A stretch of 64,000 nucleotides of DNA, taken from Paeniglutamicibacter gangotriensis Lz1y. GTDB taxonomy: Bacteria > Actinomycetota > Actinomycetes > Actinomycetales > Micrococcaceae. Each line of letters begins with the position of its first letter. The first letter of the stretch is position 1. The stretch spans positions 310,001-374,000 of the forward strand of contig NZ_AOCK01000003.1 of assembly GCF_000348945.1 (NCBI RefSeq), in the 5' to 3' direction. Below, one piece after another: positions 1 through 9,033 of this stretch. The translations under genes were made by a program, and so were the position numbers. Under the pieces are notes generated by a model that saw only the letters and a list, made by a program, of their open reading frames with translations, was not told the DNA's origin and searched no databases.

Positions 1-670
1 CGCCGAGCGTAAAGCTCGCTGACCCTGCGCCTTCGGGCATATCTAAGACAACTAGACCACTTTGGTGTTCTCCTGGGTCGATGGGTGAGGGGACTCTTTC
101 GTCCTCAGTGATGCAAGCCTCCGCATTGCCCACCGGGTCAATCACCGATTCTCCCTCGGCATCCCATGCCCTAAATTCGTGCACTGAAAGATAGAAATAC
201 GGGAAACCTGATTTGGCAAGTTCTTCGTAGGCTTCGATGTCAAAATCAAGCGCTACGAATTGTCCGTTAATGCTCTGCGGAGCATCGTCAGCTGTGCATT
301 CGAAATTGGCCGTGACATTGTTGGCGGTAAATGCCGCGAATTCCGTGCCATGATCTAGGTCCCTGAATACGGCCGGAGCTTCTTCTTCGACATCAAGATT
401 TCCACGGTCGTTAAGACCCAAACTTTCAAGTTCATTAGGATCCGGAGCATCGACAGAGGACGTGGGAGCATCGCTTAATAGATTCAGCGAGGTCCCGTCG
501 GTCGCTTGCGATTCTTCCGCTGCAGAGCTCGTTTCCGGCGTTGATGCAGCTTCCGTTGTTGATACCACTTCCGGTGTTGACATCACTTCCGGTTCTGCAT
601 CACCGGAGGTGCACCCCACCAGCCCCAATGTCAGTGCCAAAACCGCAATAGAAAAGACGGTCCTTTTCAA
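1..670 (-). CDS. Secreted lipoprotein, C-terminal end outside window
   Basis: The frame is open from a TTG start at 670 to the left edge, giving 223 visible codons; the stop lies outside the window. The first 20 residues form a lipoprotein signal (basic MKR, hydrophobic core, lipobox LVGC with Cys20), so the product should be lipid-anchored on the outer face of the membrane. A Ser/Thr/Glu-rich linker follows to about residue 70. The rest resembles the beta-sandwich of DUF4352-type actinobacterial lipoproteins; that family link is inference. A GGAGG six bases before TTG supports the start. No ATG start fits the frame. The role is unknown; it lies beside the exopolysaccharide genes on the same strand as the GH26-like gene. 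Confidence 0.75.
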   Translation of the reverse strand, partial: MKRTVFSIAVLALTLGLVGCTSGDAEPEVMSTPEVVSTTEAASTPETSSAAEESQATDGTSLNLLSDAPTSSVDAPDPNELESLGLNDRGNLDVEEEAPAVFRDLDHGTEFAAFTANNVTANFECTADDAPQSINGQFVALDFDIEAYEELAKSGFPYFYLSVHEFRAWDAEGESVIDPVGNAEACITEDERVPSPIDPGEHQSGLVVLDMPEGAGSASFTLG

Positions 671-836
671 GATGAGCCTCCCCAAAGACTGTTAGACCGC
701 GAACACCCCTATGTTCGGTAGTTTGATCTTAGCCCGAGCAGGGTCGCTTAGGTAGTGGTTTCCAAGCCTTTTTCCCACAGCCCAGATTCATCAGGCATAG
801 CGTGGGTCGGGCAACAAGGTTCAGGAAACGCAAGAG

Positions 837-874
837 GTGGAGGACGGTTCCAGAATTGTGAAACCGTCCTCCAC
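837..874. terminator. Hairpin after the GH26-like gene
   Basis: A perfect 13-bp inverted repeat (GTGGAGGACGGTT and its complement) surrounds a 12-nt loop, 55 bases past the stop at 930. There is no clear T-run on either side, so termination is inferred from stem strength and position. Confidence 0.6.
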
Positions 875-929
875 CGTAATCATCACTGACTGCTATCGGG
901 CCAGTCGGTGAAGATCAGTAAGAAATTGC

Positions 930-2576
930 TTACTTATTCAAGAATGACTCACGTGCCACGTTGATGTAGTCCTCGTCGAGGAAGTCTTGGAAGGCGTTCA
1001 GTGAAGAGGCTTTCGAATCCACTTGGGTGATGCCGACGCTCAACTTGTCACCGTTGGGAGTTACTCCCATGCTGTCCCAGTAGACCAGGGCCTTGAGCTT
1101 GGGCAGATCCTGTAGCTGCTCGCTGGCAGTTTCCCAGAAATCTGCTTTATAGCTTGGGTATGCAGCGTCTTCGTCAACGCCCCACTCAGCGAGCATCTGT
1201 GGCTTGCTCGGGTACTTCTCCGCGGCCCAGTTGTAGAATCCAGGCCAAGTCTTCTCATTATGAGTGCGGTTTACCATGCCCTCCATATCGGTGAGCCAGA
1301 CCGGTGGCTTACCGAAGGCGTAAGGGTCTTGGGCGATCCAGTCGACGACATCGTTGCCGGGGTAAAGTTCCTCGAACCAGGACATTTCTCCCCACTTCTG
1401 GATACCGGTGTAGTTCATGACGGTTACCATGTTCGATGCGCCATTGTCGCGCAATACCTTAACAACGTGGCGGTAGAAGTTAGCGTAATCCTTGGCGGTC
1501 TGACCGGAGCCAGCAGCCTGGTTGACCTCGTCTTCCATCTCAGCGTTCAACGACAGGAAGAACTTCTGTGATGCGTTGCTGCTCATGTGCTGAGCCAAGG
1601 ACTTGAGGTAGGTATCGGCTTTGCCGTCAGCTACTTCTTTCCAAGTCAGACCGCTCGGCTTCCAGTTGTAGAACAGGATGCGGTTGGCGTCCTGCTCGTT
1701 CTGCCGATTGAGCTCGTTGTTATTCGGGAACATGGCACTCTGTCCACGCTTGTAATAGTGAGCGATATCCATCGGACGCTCGGCGGTCTGCTCAAAATTC
1801 AGCAGTGCCTGGTCCCACGACTCACCTTTAAGTGGATTTGCTGCGGCCCCAAACCAGATTCCGCAGTTCGGCACCAATATTTCCGATACGGTGCAGTTCG
1901 CGTCGCTGTCCACGTCGGGCGTGGTCTCGATGACGTCTTCAGGAACTGGGGCAGGTTCGAGCCCGCCCACCTGTGGTGGGGTGCTGTTCTTAGTGCTGAG
2001 ACTTGGAGCATTGCTGCTCTGAGCTTCGCGTGAGTCGATGCGGGTGACACCGCCATCGGTACGTTCCAGCACGATATTCAGACCATTGCTGGCAGATTCT
2101 AGTCCAGTCAACGCGATGGTTAGCGTTTCGGTTCCGCCCTTGACGTTTACGGTTTTAATCAGGTTACCGGCCGCGGGTGCATTGGCGGCGTTCAACGAGC
2201 TCTCTGCCCATGACGAAGGGCCCTGGAGGATCCGAAGTATCCCTTCGGTTCCACCATTGACCCTGAGCTTCAGCTCCAGTTCAGTTGACTTACCAACTTT
2301 GGTTTCAGCGTTGAATCGCATGTACGCAACACGATTTGCCCCGTCGGTTCCGCCAACTGCCACCTTTGAGTTGCTGCCATTGGTATGGCTCAGCCGGGTC
2401 GATGTGCTGTAGGTATCCGCAGTGACAGCTCCATCGACATCCGCAGCAAGGGCTGGGCTTGCCAATGGTGCAGCCGCGGACAGACCAGCTGCGAGGAACG
2501 CTGCGGTCATGACAGCAGCTACCGCAGATCGGGTCCCCTTGGCACACGGGATTGAAAGTAGTTTGGCATTCGCCAT
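930..2576 (-). CDS. Secreted DNRLRE plus GH26-like glycoside hydrolase
   Basis: This 548-residue exported protein has a long Ala-rich signal peptide (about 1-45, ending near SPALA-AD). A DNRLRE/CBM96-like carbohydrate-binding sandwich follows (about 46-205; motifs ADTYS, AYMRFN). The C-terminal barrel (about 230-540) resembles GH26 beta-mannanases and related polysaccharide hydrolases. Candidate catalytic glutamates lie in LNAEMED (acid/base) and AEWG (nucleophile). The ATG at 2576 is preferred over the in-frame GTG at 2612 because GGAG lies 9 nt before it and the signal peptide starts there. It sits next to wzx and wzz, so it probably trims or releases the exopolysaccharide made by this locus. 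The linkage it cuts cannot be read from sequence. Confidence 0.72.
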   Translation of the reverse strand: MANAKLLSIPCAKGTRSAVAAVMTAAFLAAGLSAAAPLASPALAADVDGAVTADTYSTSTRLSHTNGSNSKVAVGGTDGANRVAYMRFNAETKVGKSTELELKLRVNGGTEGILRILQGPSSWAESSLNAANAPAAGNLIKTVNVKGGTETLTIALTGLESASNGLNIVLERTDGGVTRIDSREAQSSNAPSLSTKNSTPPQVGGLEPAPVPEDVIETTPDVDSDANCTVSEILVPNCGIWFGAAANPLKGESWDQALLNFEQTAERPMDIAHYYKRGQSAMFPNNNELNRQNEQDANRILFYNWKPSGLTWKEVADGKADTYLKSLAQHMSSNASQKFFLSLNAEMEDEVNQAAGSGQTAKDYANFYRHVVKVLRDNGASNMVTVMNYTGIQKWGEMSWFEELYPGNDVVDWIAQDPYAFGKPPVWLTDMEGMVNRTHNEKTWPGFYNWAAEKYPSKPQMLAEWGVDEDAAYPSYKADFWETASEQLQDLPKLKALVYWDSMGVTPNGDKLSVGITQVDSKASSLNAFQDFLDEDYINVARESFLNK

Positions 2577-2731
2577 AAGTTCAGTCTCCAAGATTTGGGT
2601 TATTGAATCCACACCCAGCCTGCGAATTCAACGGCATCATTCCGCCGCATCGTTACGAAACTGTAATCTGTACTGACTCGAATGAAAAGCCCATGCGCCG
2701 CACAAATCGAGCGCGCAGTCCTTCCCTTGCG

Positions 2732-4261
2732 CTATTTGATGGCACTCCTCGGCAGCAACACCGCCTTTTTGACCCACAGGAACCCTAGGTAGAAGACCCC
2801 AGTCAGAAACGAAAAGCTGACACCCACCCAGGGCTGCCCCGGCAATAATCCGGACAATACTCCCATGACGCCGAAAAGCACCGTAAGTGAGGTCAGCCAC
2901 ATTGCGAGGTTTCGAGAAAAGACGTGGATTACTAGGTACTTTTTTACCTGCCACAGACACATCAGATTCTTGACGATGATGGCAGCGGCCCAGGCGATTC
3001 CGGCACCAAAAATCCCCATCGTCGGGATCAGGATTAGACACAGCATCAGGTCGATTGCCAGTGCGACGGTGGCATTCATCAGTGACAGGATGCTTTTTCC
3101 TGCCATCAGTAGCAAGACGTCCATCGGGCCAATGGCCGTGGCGACTAACATCGCTACAGAAAGTAGCTGCAATACCGCTCCCCCGGATTCATAGCCCGGA
3201 CCGAAAATCCACGACATCAAGGTATGGGCGTGTACTGCAAAGATGAAATAAATGGGCCAGACCAGCACCACGGACCACACTGTCATCTGTCGCACTATCA
3301 AGGTGACCGAGGCGAATTTTTGTTTGGCCAGGAGACCCGCCAGTTGCGGTTCGCTAACCTGCTGGAGAGCGCTCGTGGCTACTTGGCCCAGAACGAGGAA
3401 TCGCGTTGCAGCGGTGTAGATCGCTGCTGCAGCTGGCCCGAGAAGTATCGTGACCACCACAATATCGGCACGTTGGATCATCACTTGGGCCATGCGGGCC
3501 AGCCCCCGCGGTGCCGTAAATCGCCAGAACTCCCCGCGCAGATTCGCGTTAGGAGCCCCCGGGCCCTCCCATTGTTCTGCGTTCCCTTTGAGCGTTCGGC
3601 GCAGAGCAATCACGGCCAGGCACAAACACAGTAAGTAGGGTACCGCCCAAGCTACAGTCAGCAGCACGACGTCGGCCTGGGACAGCCCCGCAATCAGAAT
3701 GAGGATCATCTGAACAGTCGGGCGTAGGGCGCGTTCGACGATAATCGTCGGTCTCATCGCGGCGTAACCTCGGCAGATGGCTAAGAACTGTTCGTAAAGC
3801 ACAGCAATCGGAAGCGTAAGCGCCAAGACCCTCACCACTTGCGTTCCTTGGGCTACCGACCCCGCGCCAAAAAGCAAGGCCATTTGTGGAGCGAAAACAT
3901 AGCCGAGGCTGGCTACCAGCACCGTGATTCCTAGAGCCGGAAGCATTCCGCTGATAACCGTGGCTTTATTTGTATGTCCTGCCCCGCGGCCTACGTTCCA
4001 AGCGATGAATCGAACTAGCCCTTGATCCGCACCGAAATGAGCCAACGCAATGGCAATCAGGAAAAATGACGTCGCTGCGAACAGTAACCCGGCATCCGCC
4101 GCCGGCCAGAACCGGGTTACCAACACAATGAGTAGGAAGTTAGCCCCGGAGCCAAGCACTGCGGCACCTAAGTTGGCCGCCCCGCTTTTGGCAATCTTGT
4201 TCAAAGCTTGGTTGCTTGCCTCAACGCCCAAGCCCGAATGGGTATCACTATCTTTGGGCAC
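2732..4261 (-). CDS. Wzx-like polysaccharide flippase (MOP superfamily)
   Basis: This 509-residue protein is almost entirely hydrophobic, with about 12-14 membrane segments and the layout of the MOP/PST flippases. These move undecaprenyl-linked repeat units across the cytoplasmic membrane. Residues 1-25 are a polar cytosolic lead and the first helix begins near 'GAAVLGSGANFLL'. The start is a GTG at 4261, overlapping the end of the upstream Wzz-like gene by 14 bases, which suggests translational coupling. The downstream neighbour encodes the secreted hydrolase. MurJ is a less likely reading, since murJ is normally placed near trxB/rnpA in this phylum. Confidence 0.8.
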   Translation of the reverse strand: MPKDSDTHSGLGVEASNQALNKIAKSGAANLGAAVLGSGANFLLIVLVTRFWPAADAGLLFAATSFFLIAIALAHFGADQGLVRFIAWNVGRGAGHTNKATVISGMLPALGITVLVASLGYVFAPQMALLFGAGSVAQGTQVVRVLALTLPIAVLYEQFLAICRGYAAMRPTIIVERALRPTVQMILILIAGLSQADVVLLTVAWAVPYLLCLCLAVIALRRTLKGNAEQWEGPGAPNANLRGEFWRFTAPRGLARMAQVMIQRADIVVVTILLGPAAAAIYTAATRFLVLGQVATSALQQVSEPQLAGLLAKQKFASVTLIVRQMTVWSVVLVWPIYFIFAVHAHTLMSWIFGPGYESGGAVLQLLSVAMLVATAIGPMDVLLLMAGKSILSLMNATVALAIDLMLCLILIPTMGIFGAGIAWAAAIIVKNLMCLWQVKKYLVIHVFSRNLAMWLTSLTVLFGVMGVLSGLLPGQPWVGVSFSFLTGVFYLGFLWVKKAVLLPRSAIK

Positions 4262-5822
4262 GTTGTGGCCCTAAACCGTGCATTTCCTGAGACTTGGCAC
4301 TAACTTCTGCGGAAAGTTCCGATCCACTGGCACTGACCCAAGACGAGGAATATAACAAAACACCCGAGGTAGCCGACCCGCGAAGTTCAAGGTAGTTAGC
4401 CCTTGCAATAATCGCGGTCACGGTGTCTCGACCGGTCGCGGCAGTCAGAATACATTTATCGGTCGCGCTACTGACAGCGCTGGCCACAGACGACGAAGTT
4501 TGATGGACCACAAAAATCACTAAGTCATAACCGGAGCTCAGATGGTCTTTCAAATGGTGAAGTGCTTCGGATTGGAGCAAGACCGGCAACTGCTCGGGCT
4601 TGGTTCCGCAACCCATCACCGTCAGGTGTCCCTGCTCAAACTTCTCTACTTTGATGACATCGCGCAGGATTACACCGTCGGCGAGGACGTCGCTCAGTCC
4701 TCGTACGCTCTCCAATTCACCGGGCCGTCTGGAGGTGCTCACTACACAAACTCGACGCCCTGTCGCGGCAAAGGCAGCGCCGAGACCCATACCGATCGAA
4801 TGGATTTCATCACCGGATTGGTTGCCCACTAGGGACAGACTCCCCGGGGTGCTGATCTGCGAAGCGATCACCGGAGTGATTCTAAGATACTGCTCAATGA
4901 CGCCAGTATGACCAGCTCCTCGGGCGGCGCCCTTTTCCTTGCGCGGGTCTGCAAGGACAGCTAAAACCGGTGGTGCCAGGTGACGCGCTAGATCATCGGC
5001 CTCCCATATCCGTTTGTCTTCATGTTCAACTACCAGTGTCGCAACGAACCCAAGTGCCAGTAATCCGGCAAAAACCGCAGCGGCCAGCATCAAGGGATCA
5101 ATGCCAATGGAGTCCGTTGGAAGACTGGCGGGCCCGACGATGGTGCCCGGATCGATCGAGGAGGTTTCCGTCGTCGTCCGGTCCACTTTCACGTTAGCCA
5201 GCTCTTGGGCGTATAGGCGCACCTGCTGTTCCAAATCGATCAAGCTGGCTCCGGCTTCGTTACCACTGCGAGCAACGTCATAGGCTTTGTTGGCGGCCTG
5301 AAGCAGCGTGTTTACCGATGACTCTCGTGATTGCAACAGCTCAGACTGTGAGTTGATGACGCTCTGTGCTCTCTGGGTCCTAAAATCCATAAACGATTGG
5401 GTCACCGCTTGTGCCCCACGTTGCGCGATCTCCGGATCGGGATGAGTGAAGGTGACGTCCATAACCTGAGAATTCGAGGGAACCACGGCTCCGGTGTTCC
5501 GCCGAATGGATTCGCGGGTCGCGCCAGGAATCTGTGCTGCAACAATCGCCGAGTCGATCACGTCGTCAGTTAATACGACCCCGGATTCGGTGGTCATGGC
5601 GGCAAGCTGTTCAGTGCGTGAAGTCGGTGTAGTCGGCGAAAACGGGTTTCCTATCAACGGGCTCAGGAAGACATTCGCCGTAGAAGTATATTCGCGTGGG
5701 GATATAACAAAGGTTGCAGTCCCCAGTGCGACGCCAAGAATTCCGAACCAAAGCACCCATCGCCAGCGGCGACTGACCGCTCTTCTAAAAAAGTCATTTC
5801 CCTGTGGATTATCGAAAGACAT
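4248..5822 (-). CDS. Wzz chain-length protein fused to a degenerate BY-kinase-like domain
   Basis: The 524-residue product has the Wzz architecture: a cytosolic N-terminus, membrane helix 1 (about 22-40), an extracytoplasmic helical domain (about 45-240, coiled coil near 150-215) and membrane helix 2 (about 242-264). A cytosolic Rossmann-like domain (about 325-490) resembles CpsD/Wzc tyrosine kinases but lacks catalytic residues. The P-loop position (332-341) reads VGNQSGDEIH with no lysine. The Walker A' strand reads VVSTSRRPG without its Asp, and the Walker B strand reads VIFVVHQTS. It probably sets polymer length without being a kinase. The 3' end overlaps the wzx start. Confidence 0.75.
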   Translation of the reverse strand: MSFDNPQGNDFFRRAVSRRWRWVLWFGILGVALGTATFVISPREYTSTANVFLSPLIGNPFSPTTPTSRTEQLAAMTTESGVVLTDDVIDSAIVAAQIPGATRESIRRNTGAVVPSNSQVMDVTFTHPDPEIAQRGAQAVTQSFMDFRTQRAQSVINSQSELLQSRESSVNTLLQAANKAYDVARSGNEAGASLIDLEQQVRLYAQELANVKVDRTTTETSSIDPGTIVGPASLPTDSIGIDPLMLAAAVFAGLLALGFVATLVVEHEDKRIWEADDLARHLAPPVLAVLADPRKEKGAARGAGHTGVIEQYLRITPVIASQISTPGSLSLVGNQSGDEIHSIGMGLGAAFAATGRRVCVVSTSRRPGELESVRGLSDVLADGVILRDVIKVEKFEQGHLTVMGCGTKPEQLPVLLQSEALHHLKDHLSSGYDLVIFVVHQTSSSVASAVSSATDKCILTAATGRDTVTAIIARANYLELRGSATSGVLLYSSSWVSASGSELSAEVSAKSQEMHGLGPQRAQR

Positions 5823-5830
5823 GGTTTTCC

Positions 5831-5845
5831 CCCCAAAGCTTGGGG
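5831..5845 (-). promoter_or_regulatory. Inverted repeat covering the wzz ribosome-binding site
   Basis: Just upstream of the ATG at 5822, the mRNA reads CCCCAAGCTTTGGGG followed by GGAAAACC and ATG. CCCCAA and TTGGGG can pair over three bases and would bury the G-run that serves as Shine-Dalgarno. A role in translational control is inference. Confidence 0.4.
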
Positions 5846-6056
5846 CCCCAAAAAACCTTCCCCATTCAAGCTATTGTGGCACAACTCACGAGCCCAAGCC
5901 ACGATATCTATCCGCATATTTCTCGAGGTTCGATAATTATCACCGATGCTCTACCCAATAGCCGGCGGCGATGGCAGACTCATTCTAAGTAACAAGTCGA
6001 GGGTTTGCGCCGCTTGGGGAAGCGAATTGGCGCACCACATGGTAGCTGGAGGGCGC

Positions 6057-7094
6057 ATGGACTCTATTGGGGAACTCAAAAACCGAAGTGAGCACGACGC
6101 AGCGAACGACGAGGCTAACCGCAACAGTGCGTCGCTTCTCGCCAAAACACCGGAAACCAATAATGGATCAGCCCCAACGGTGATCATGCTGGGTGGATTT
6201 GGTCGTAGCGGTTCGACCCTGTTGGAACGCTGTTTGGCGCAGTCCGAAGATTTCGTTGGACTCGGCGAGCTGGTGCACCTTTGGGAACGGGGACTGCAAA
6301 ACAATGAGTTATGTGGATGCGGCGCAGCGTTCATGGACTGCCCGTTCTGGCAAGACATCGGTCGTCGAGCCTTTGACGGTTGGTCCCACGTGGACCGCGA
6401 AGAAACCCTCTCCGATCGAAAGACGGTTGTACGAAACCGCTACCTGCCCGAACTGATCCTGAGGAAGGGGTTCAGGTCTCGCCGGCTGCCCCGCAAACGC
6501 TTCATTGCAGTACTTAACCGCCTGTACCAAGCTGCCTACCAGAGCAGCGGACACCGTATCCTCGTGGATTCTAGTAAGCACCCGGCTTACGCCTACCTAT
6601 TGCGCGCTGTCAGGGTTGATCTACGGTGTGTTCTGGTGGTGCGCGATCCGCGAGGGGTGGCTTATTCGTGGTCAAAGATCGTCAAGCGACCAGAAACCGG
6701 CAGCCGGGGTGAAGACATGCCTCGCTATTCCATCACAGCATCGATCTTCAATTGGACCACGTACAGCATTATGTTCCACGCCCTGGCGCTACTCAAGGTC
6801 CCGGTAATGACCGTCCATTATGAGGATTTCATGACTGCCCCTGACGTAACGCTGCGACAGATCCACTCTTTCGCTGGGTTGGGGCCCGATTCGAAGTTGC
6901 CGCGGTTTGAAGGGCAACAGATAGTGCTCAATGCGCACCATACAGTGGCCGGCAATCCAATGCGGTTCAAGGTCGGTGAAGTTAAGTTGAAGCTTGATGT
7001 GGCTTGGCGGAAGAAAATGACGAGGAAAGACCGGCAACTAGCAGGACTGCTCAGTTTCCCTTTGCGCATGATGTACAAGCTCGGTAGAAGGTAG
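6057..7094 (+). CDS. PAPS-dependent sulfotransferase family protein
   Basis: The 345-residue protein carries the 5'-phosphosulfate loop GGFGRSGST (about 47-54). It also has the actinobacterial sulfotransferase cysteine pattern CGCG...DCPFW and the 3'-phosphate-binding segment RDPRGVAYSW. The predicted reaction transfers sulfate from PAPS to an acceptor hydroxyl. The start at 6057 is chosen because GGAGG lies four bases before it; an earlier ATG at 6039 has no ribosome-binding site. It diverges from the wzz-wzx-hydrolase operon across about 230 bases. Given its neighbours the acceptor may be an exopolysaccharide sugar, but a lipid or small molecule is possible. Confidence 0.78.
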   Translation: MDSIGELKNRSEHDAANDEANRNSASLLAKTPETNNGSAPTVIMLGGFGRSGSTLLERCLAQSEDFVGLGELVHLWERGLQNNELCGCGAAFMDCPFWQDIGRRAFDGWSHVDREETLSDRKTVVRNRYLPELILRKGFRSRRLPRKRFIAVLNRLYQAAYQSSGHRILVDSSKHPAYAYLLRAVRVDLRCVLVVRDPRGVAYSWSKIVKRPETGSRGEDMPRYSITASIFNWTTYSIMFHALALLKVPVMTVHYEDFMTAPDVTLRQIHSFAGLGPDSKLPRFEGQQIVLNAHHTVAGNPMRFKVGEVKLKLDVAWRKKMTRKDRQLAGLLSFPLRMMYKLGRR

Positions 7095-7189
7095 CCGTGG
7101 TCTAGCCCTAAAACATATTTTCCCCACATAACCTCAGCAGTATCGGCTTATACATCCCGCCGGCAACATTGCGTTCGAATGAGGCCGGC

Positions 7190-7874
7190 GGAAGCTGGGG
7201 CATCGCCATTTTCGAGGACCTTCGTCACCGGCCTCCGTCTACTGAGACGAAGCGACAAGAGCCCATGGGGAACGCTGCTTCCCTTACGCCCACCGTGGTG
7301 CTCCGACTGCAGCGCATATTGCTTTCTTGACGGCATTTGGCCTGTGCGGCATTGTTACTCCACCCGCTTCTACGGTACGAACTTAGGAAGCCGTGGACAC
7401 GCATAATAACTGTTTGAGGCCTCCTCCGGTACCAAATGATTCTCGCTCGCATACTCCCGAAGTATCGGGCGGACGAGAACAGCAGAACTGGAGTTAGTGG
7501 TGCAGCTCGACCCTCACGACCACGCCCCTACCGACGCTGTACGGGCCTGTGAAATGAGCGGCTGACGCAGCAGCCACGATGAGCCCGCTGCACGAACAGG
7601 CGACGCACCACACATTCTGCTTCGACCCGACATCTTGGTCCGTCCGAAACGGCGGCCGAGCCTGCTGGCTGGAGCTTGAATATACTGGCCGGTGCGCCGC
7701 CGGGTGAGCCCCGTTCTGCCGTCTTGGGCTCTCCTCGGGGTCTTTACCCGAGGTAAACCTCCGGAGGTCGCCGTCGAGCACCTGGCCACCGTGCGAGCCA
7801 GACTGGCCCAACAGATTGGGCGGACAAATCAGATGCAAGACGATGCCTCCAGACAGGTCAGTAATCTGATGTGA
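7190..7874 (+). repeat. Imperfect direct repeat, copy 1
   Basis: Segments near 7212-7280 (GAGACGAAG and GGGGAACGCT at matching spacing) and near 7620-7760 align with segments near 8211-8280 and 8712-8865. The later pair shares CATCTTG, CCGTCC, GGCCGAGCCTGCT and ACCCGAGGTAA. Identity is partial with small indels, so this is an old duplication or two related insertions. Confidence 0.5.
7600..7874 (+). pseudogene. DUF6431-like C-terminal remnant, copy 1
   Basis: One frame reads LRPDILVRPKRRPSLLAGA, then a stop, then continues through VRRRVSPVL to WALLGVFTRGK. DUF6431 proteins, which accompany actinobacterial transposable elements, end in a similar way (VRPKPWP, LLAGAA, FTRG). The in-frame stop and lack of any N-terminal part mark it as dead. 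The family assignment is from memory and tentative. Confidence 0.45.
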
Positions 7875-8195
7875 TTGCACTTTGCTGTGCCTCGAAACCG
7901 GAACCACCATGACAACGGCACTGATGGCCATTTTCAGGTGCCCGGCAACGTGCCGATTTCCGTGTCGTGATGACGATCTAGCCCATCTAACCCATCGGCA
8001 TCCAATGCGACTCAGCCATCGTCGAATAACGCGGTCAGCAACCAAGCAAAAGTCACCTTGTCACAAGTCCGTTATCACAATGGACTTCGTGAAAAGCAGT
8101 AATTGCTCCAACCTCGGATTGACTCGGCCCCTGCGAATTGTGGTTCGCTGCAATAGCGTGAAATTTGGCCAAAGGGGGACCGACGACGGCTGGGG

Positions 8196-8905
8196 GGCAA
8201 ATCCTCCGATTGCGGAGGATTCTCGTCGCCGGTCCCGTTCAAAGAGACGAAGGAATGGATCGCGTCTGGGGAACGCTCATGATCGTTGAACTGCCACCTT
8301 GAACGGTTTCAGCACCCAGTTCCCGCACTGTTCCCTTTCGAAGATGGAATTCCATACCTCCACCTATCAACACGCTACAAAGCTCTACATGGACGCGCAC
8401 GCGTAGTCCGTACTTGATCCGCCAAGAATCACTAGGTGGTTCATCTTCTGTTCAGCGGCGTATGCCCGGTGATGTGTTGGTCATTGTGGGACACACCGAA
8501 ATTGTTCCGGTCGAGCATTCATTGGCGGCAGCCGTTTTACGACCGCACCGGGCGTTGTCTGGGCGATGAGTGCCTGTCGGCAGCGGCCTTCGCACGATCG
8601 CTTCCCGACTGGGCCAGTCCGCCTCAGCTGTGTGCCGCTGGCTGCGTCAGATGCCGCAATCGCACACCCTTAGTTGTCCGAGCAGACGGTGCAGAGGGCG
8701 TTCCGCCTCACCCCGGCATCTTGATCCGTCCCAAACCGTGGCCGAGCCTGCTCGGCTGGAGCCTGGCTTTGTTGGCTGGTGCCACACTGGCACACCGTCG
8801 CCGGAAGGGGCTCGAGCAGCCGTCCTGAACCCTCTTCAAACTCTTCACCCGAGGTAACCCTCTGAACCCGCGGTGGCGGCCCAAGACCAGTTCCGGTGGC
8901 CGAAT
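8196..8905 (+). repeat. Imperfect direct repeat, copy 2
   Basis: This is the second copy of the duplicated segment. It starts with a perfect hairpin AATCCTCCG-ATTG-CGGAGGATT at 8200-8221, which copy 1 lacks. Confidence 0.5.
8436..8905 (+). pseudogene. DUF6431-like remnant, copy 2, broken into several frames
   Basis: Pieces of one protein appear in shifting frames: CPVMCWSLWDT near 8465, a helix-turn-helix piece LRTIASRLGQSASAVCRWLR near 8585-8645, RPKPWPSLLGWSLALLAGATLAH near 8730-8795, and TLFKLFTRG near 8828-8855. The order matches DUF6431-type proteins (zinc-finger-like start, HTH, RPKPWP, FTRG end). At least two frameshifts and one stop make it a pseudogene. Confidence 0.5.
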
Positions 8906-9033
8906 CGCGCTGCTAGGGCAAAATGGAATCTGTGTCGCGGTAGGCACTAATACGGGGCGTCCTCCCACATAGGTGGACGCCCCGTACAAGTTTGTCGTCT
9001 TTCAGTTTTTTGTCACGCCACAACGCCGAGGTC

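Larger units (their letters stand above)
7095..9033. other. Gene-poor stretch with decayed mobile-element debris
   Basis: No intact gene was found in these 1.9 kb. Two imperfect direct copies of about 700 bases can be aligned (roughly 7190-7874 and 8196-8905). Each carries a broken DUF6431-like frame near its end. The rest has many stops in all frames and no convincing product. Confidence 0.6.

Noticed and set aside
7179-8989. Several frames of 60-185 codons between the sulfotransferase and wcaJ genes
   Set aside because: None has a start signal or a coherent product; the meaningful pieces are DUF6431-like fragments spread over different frames.
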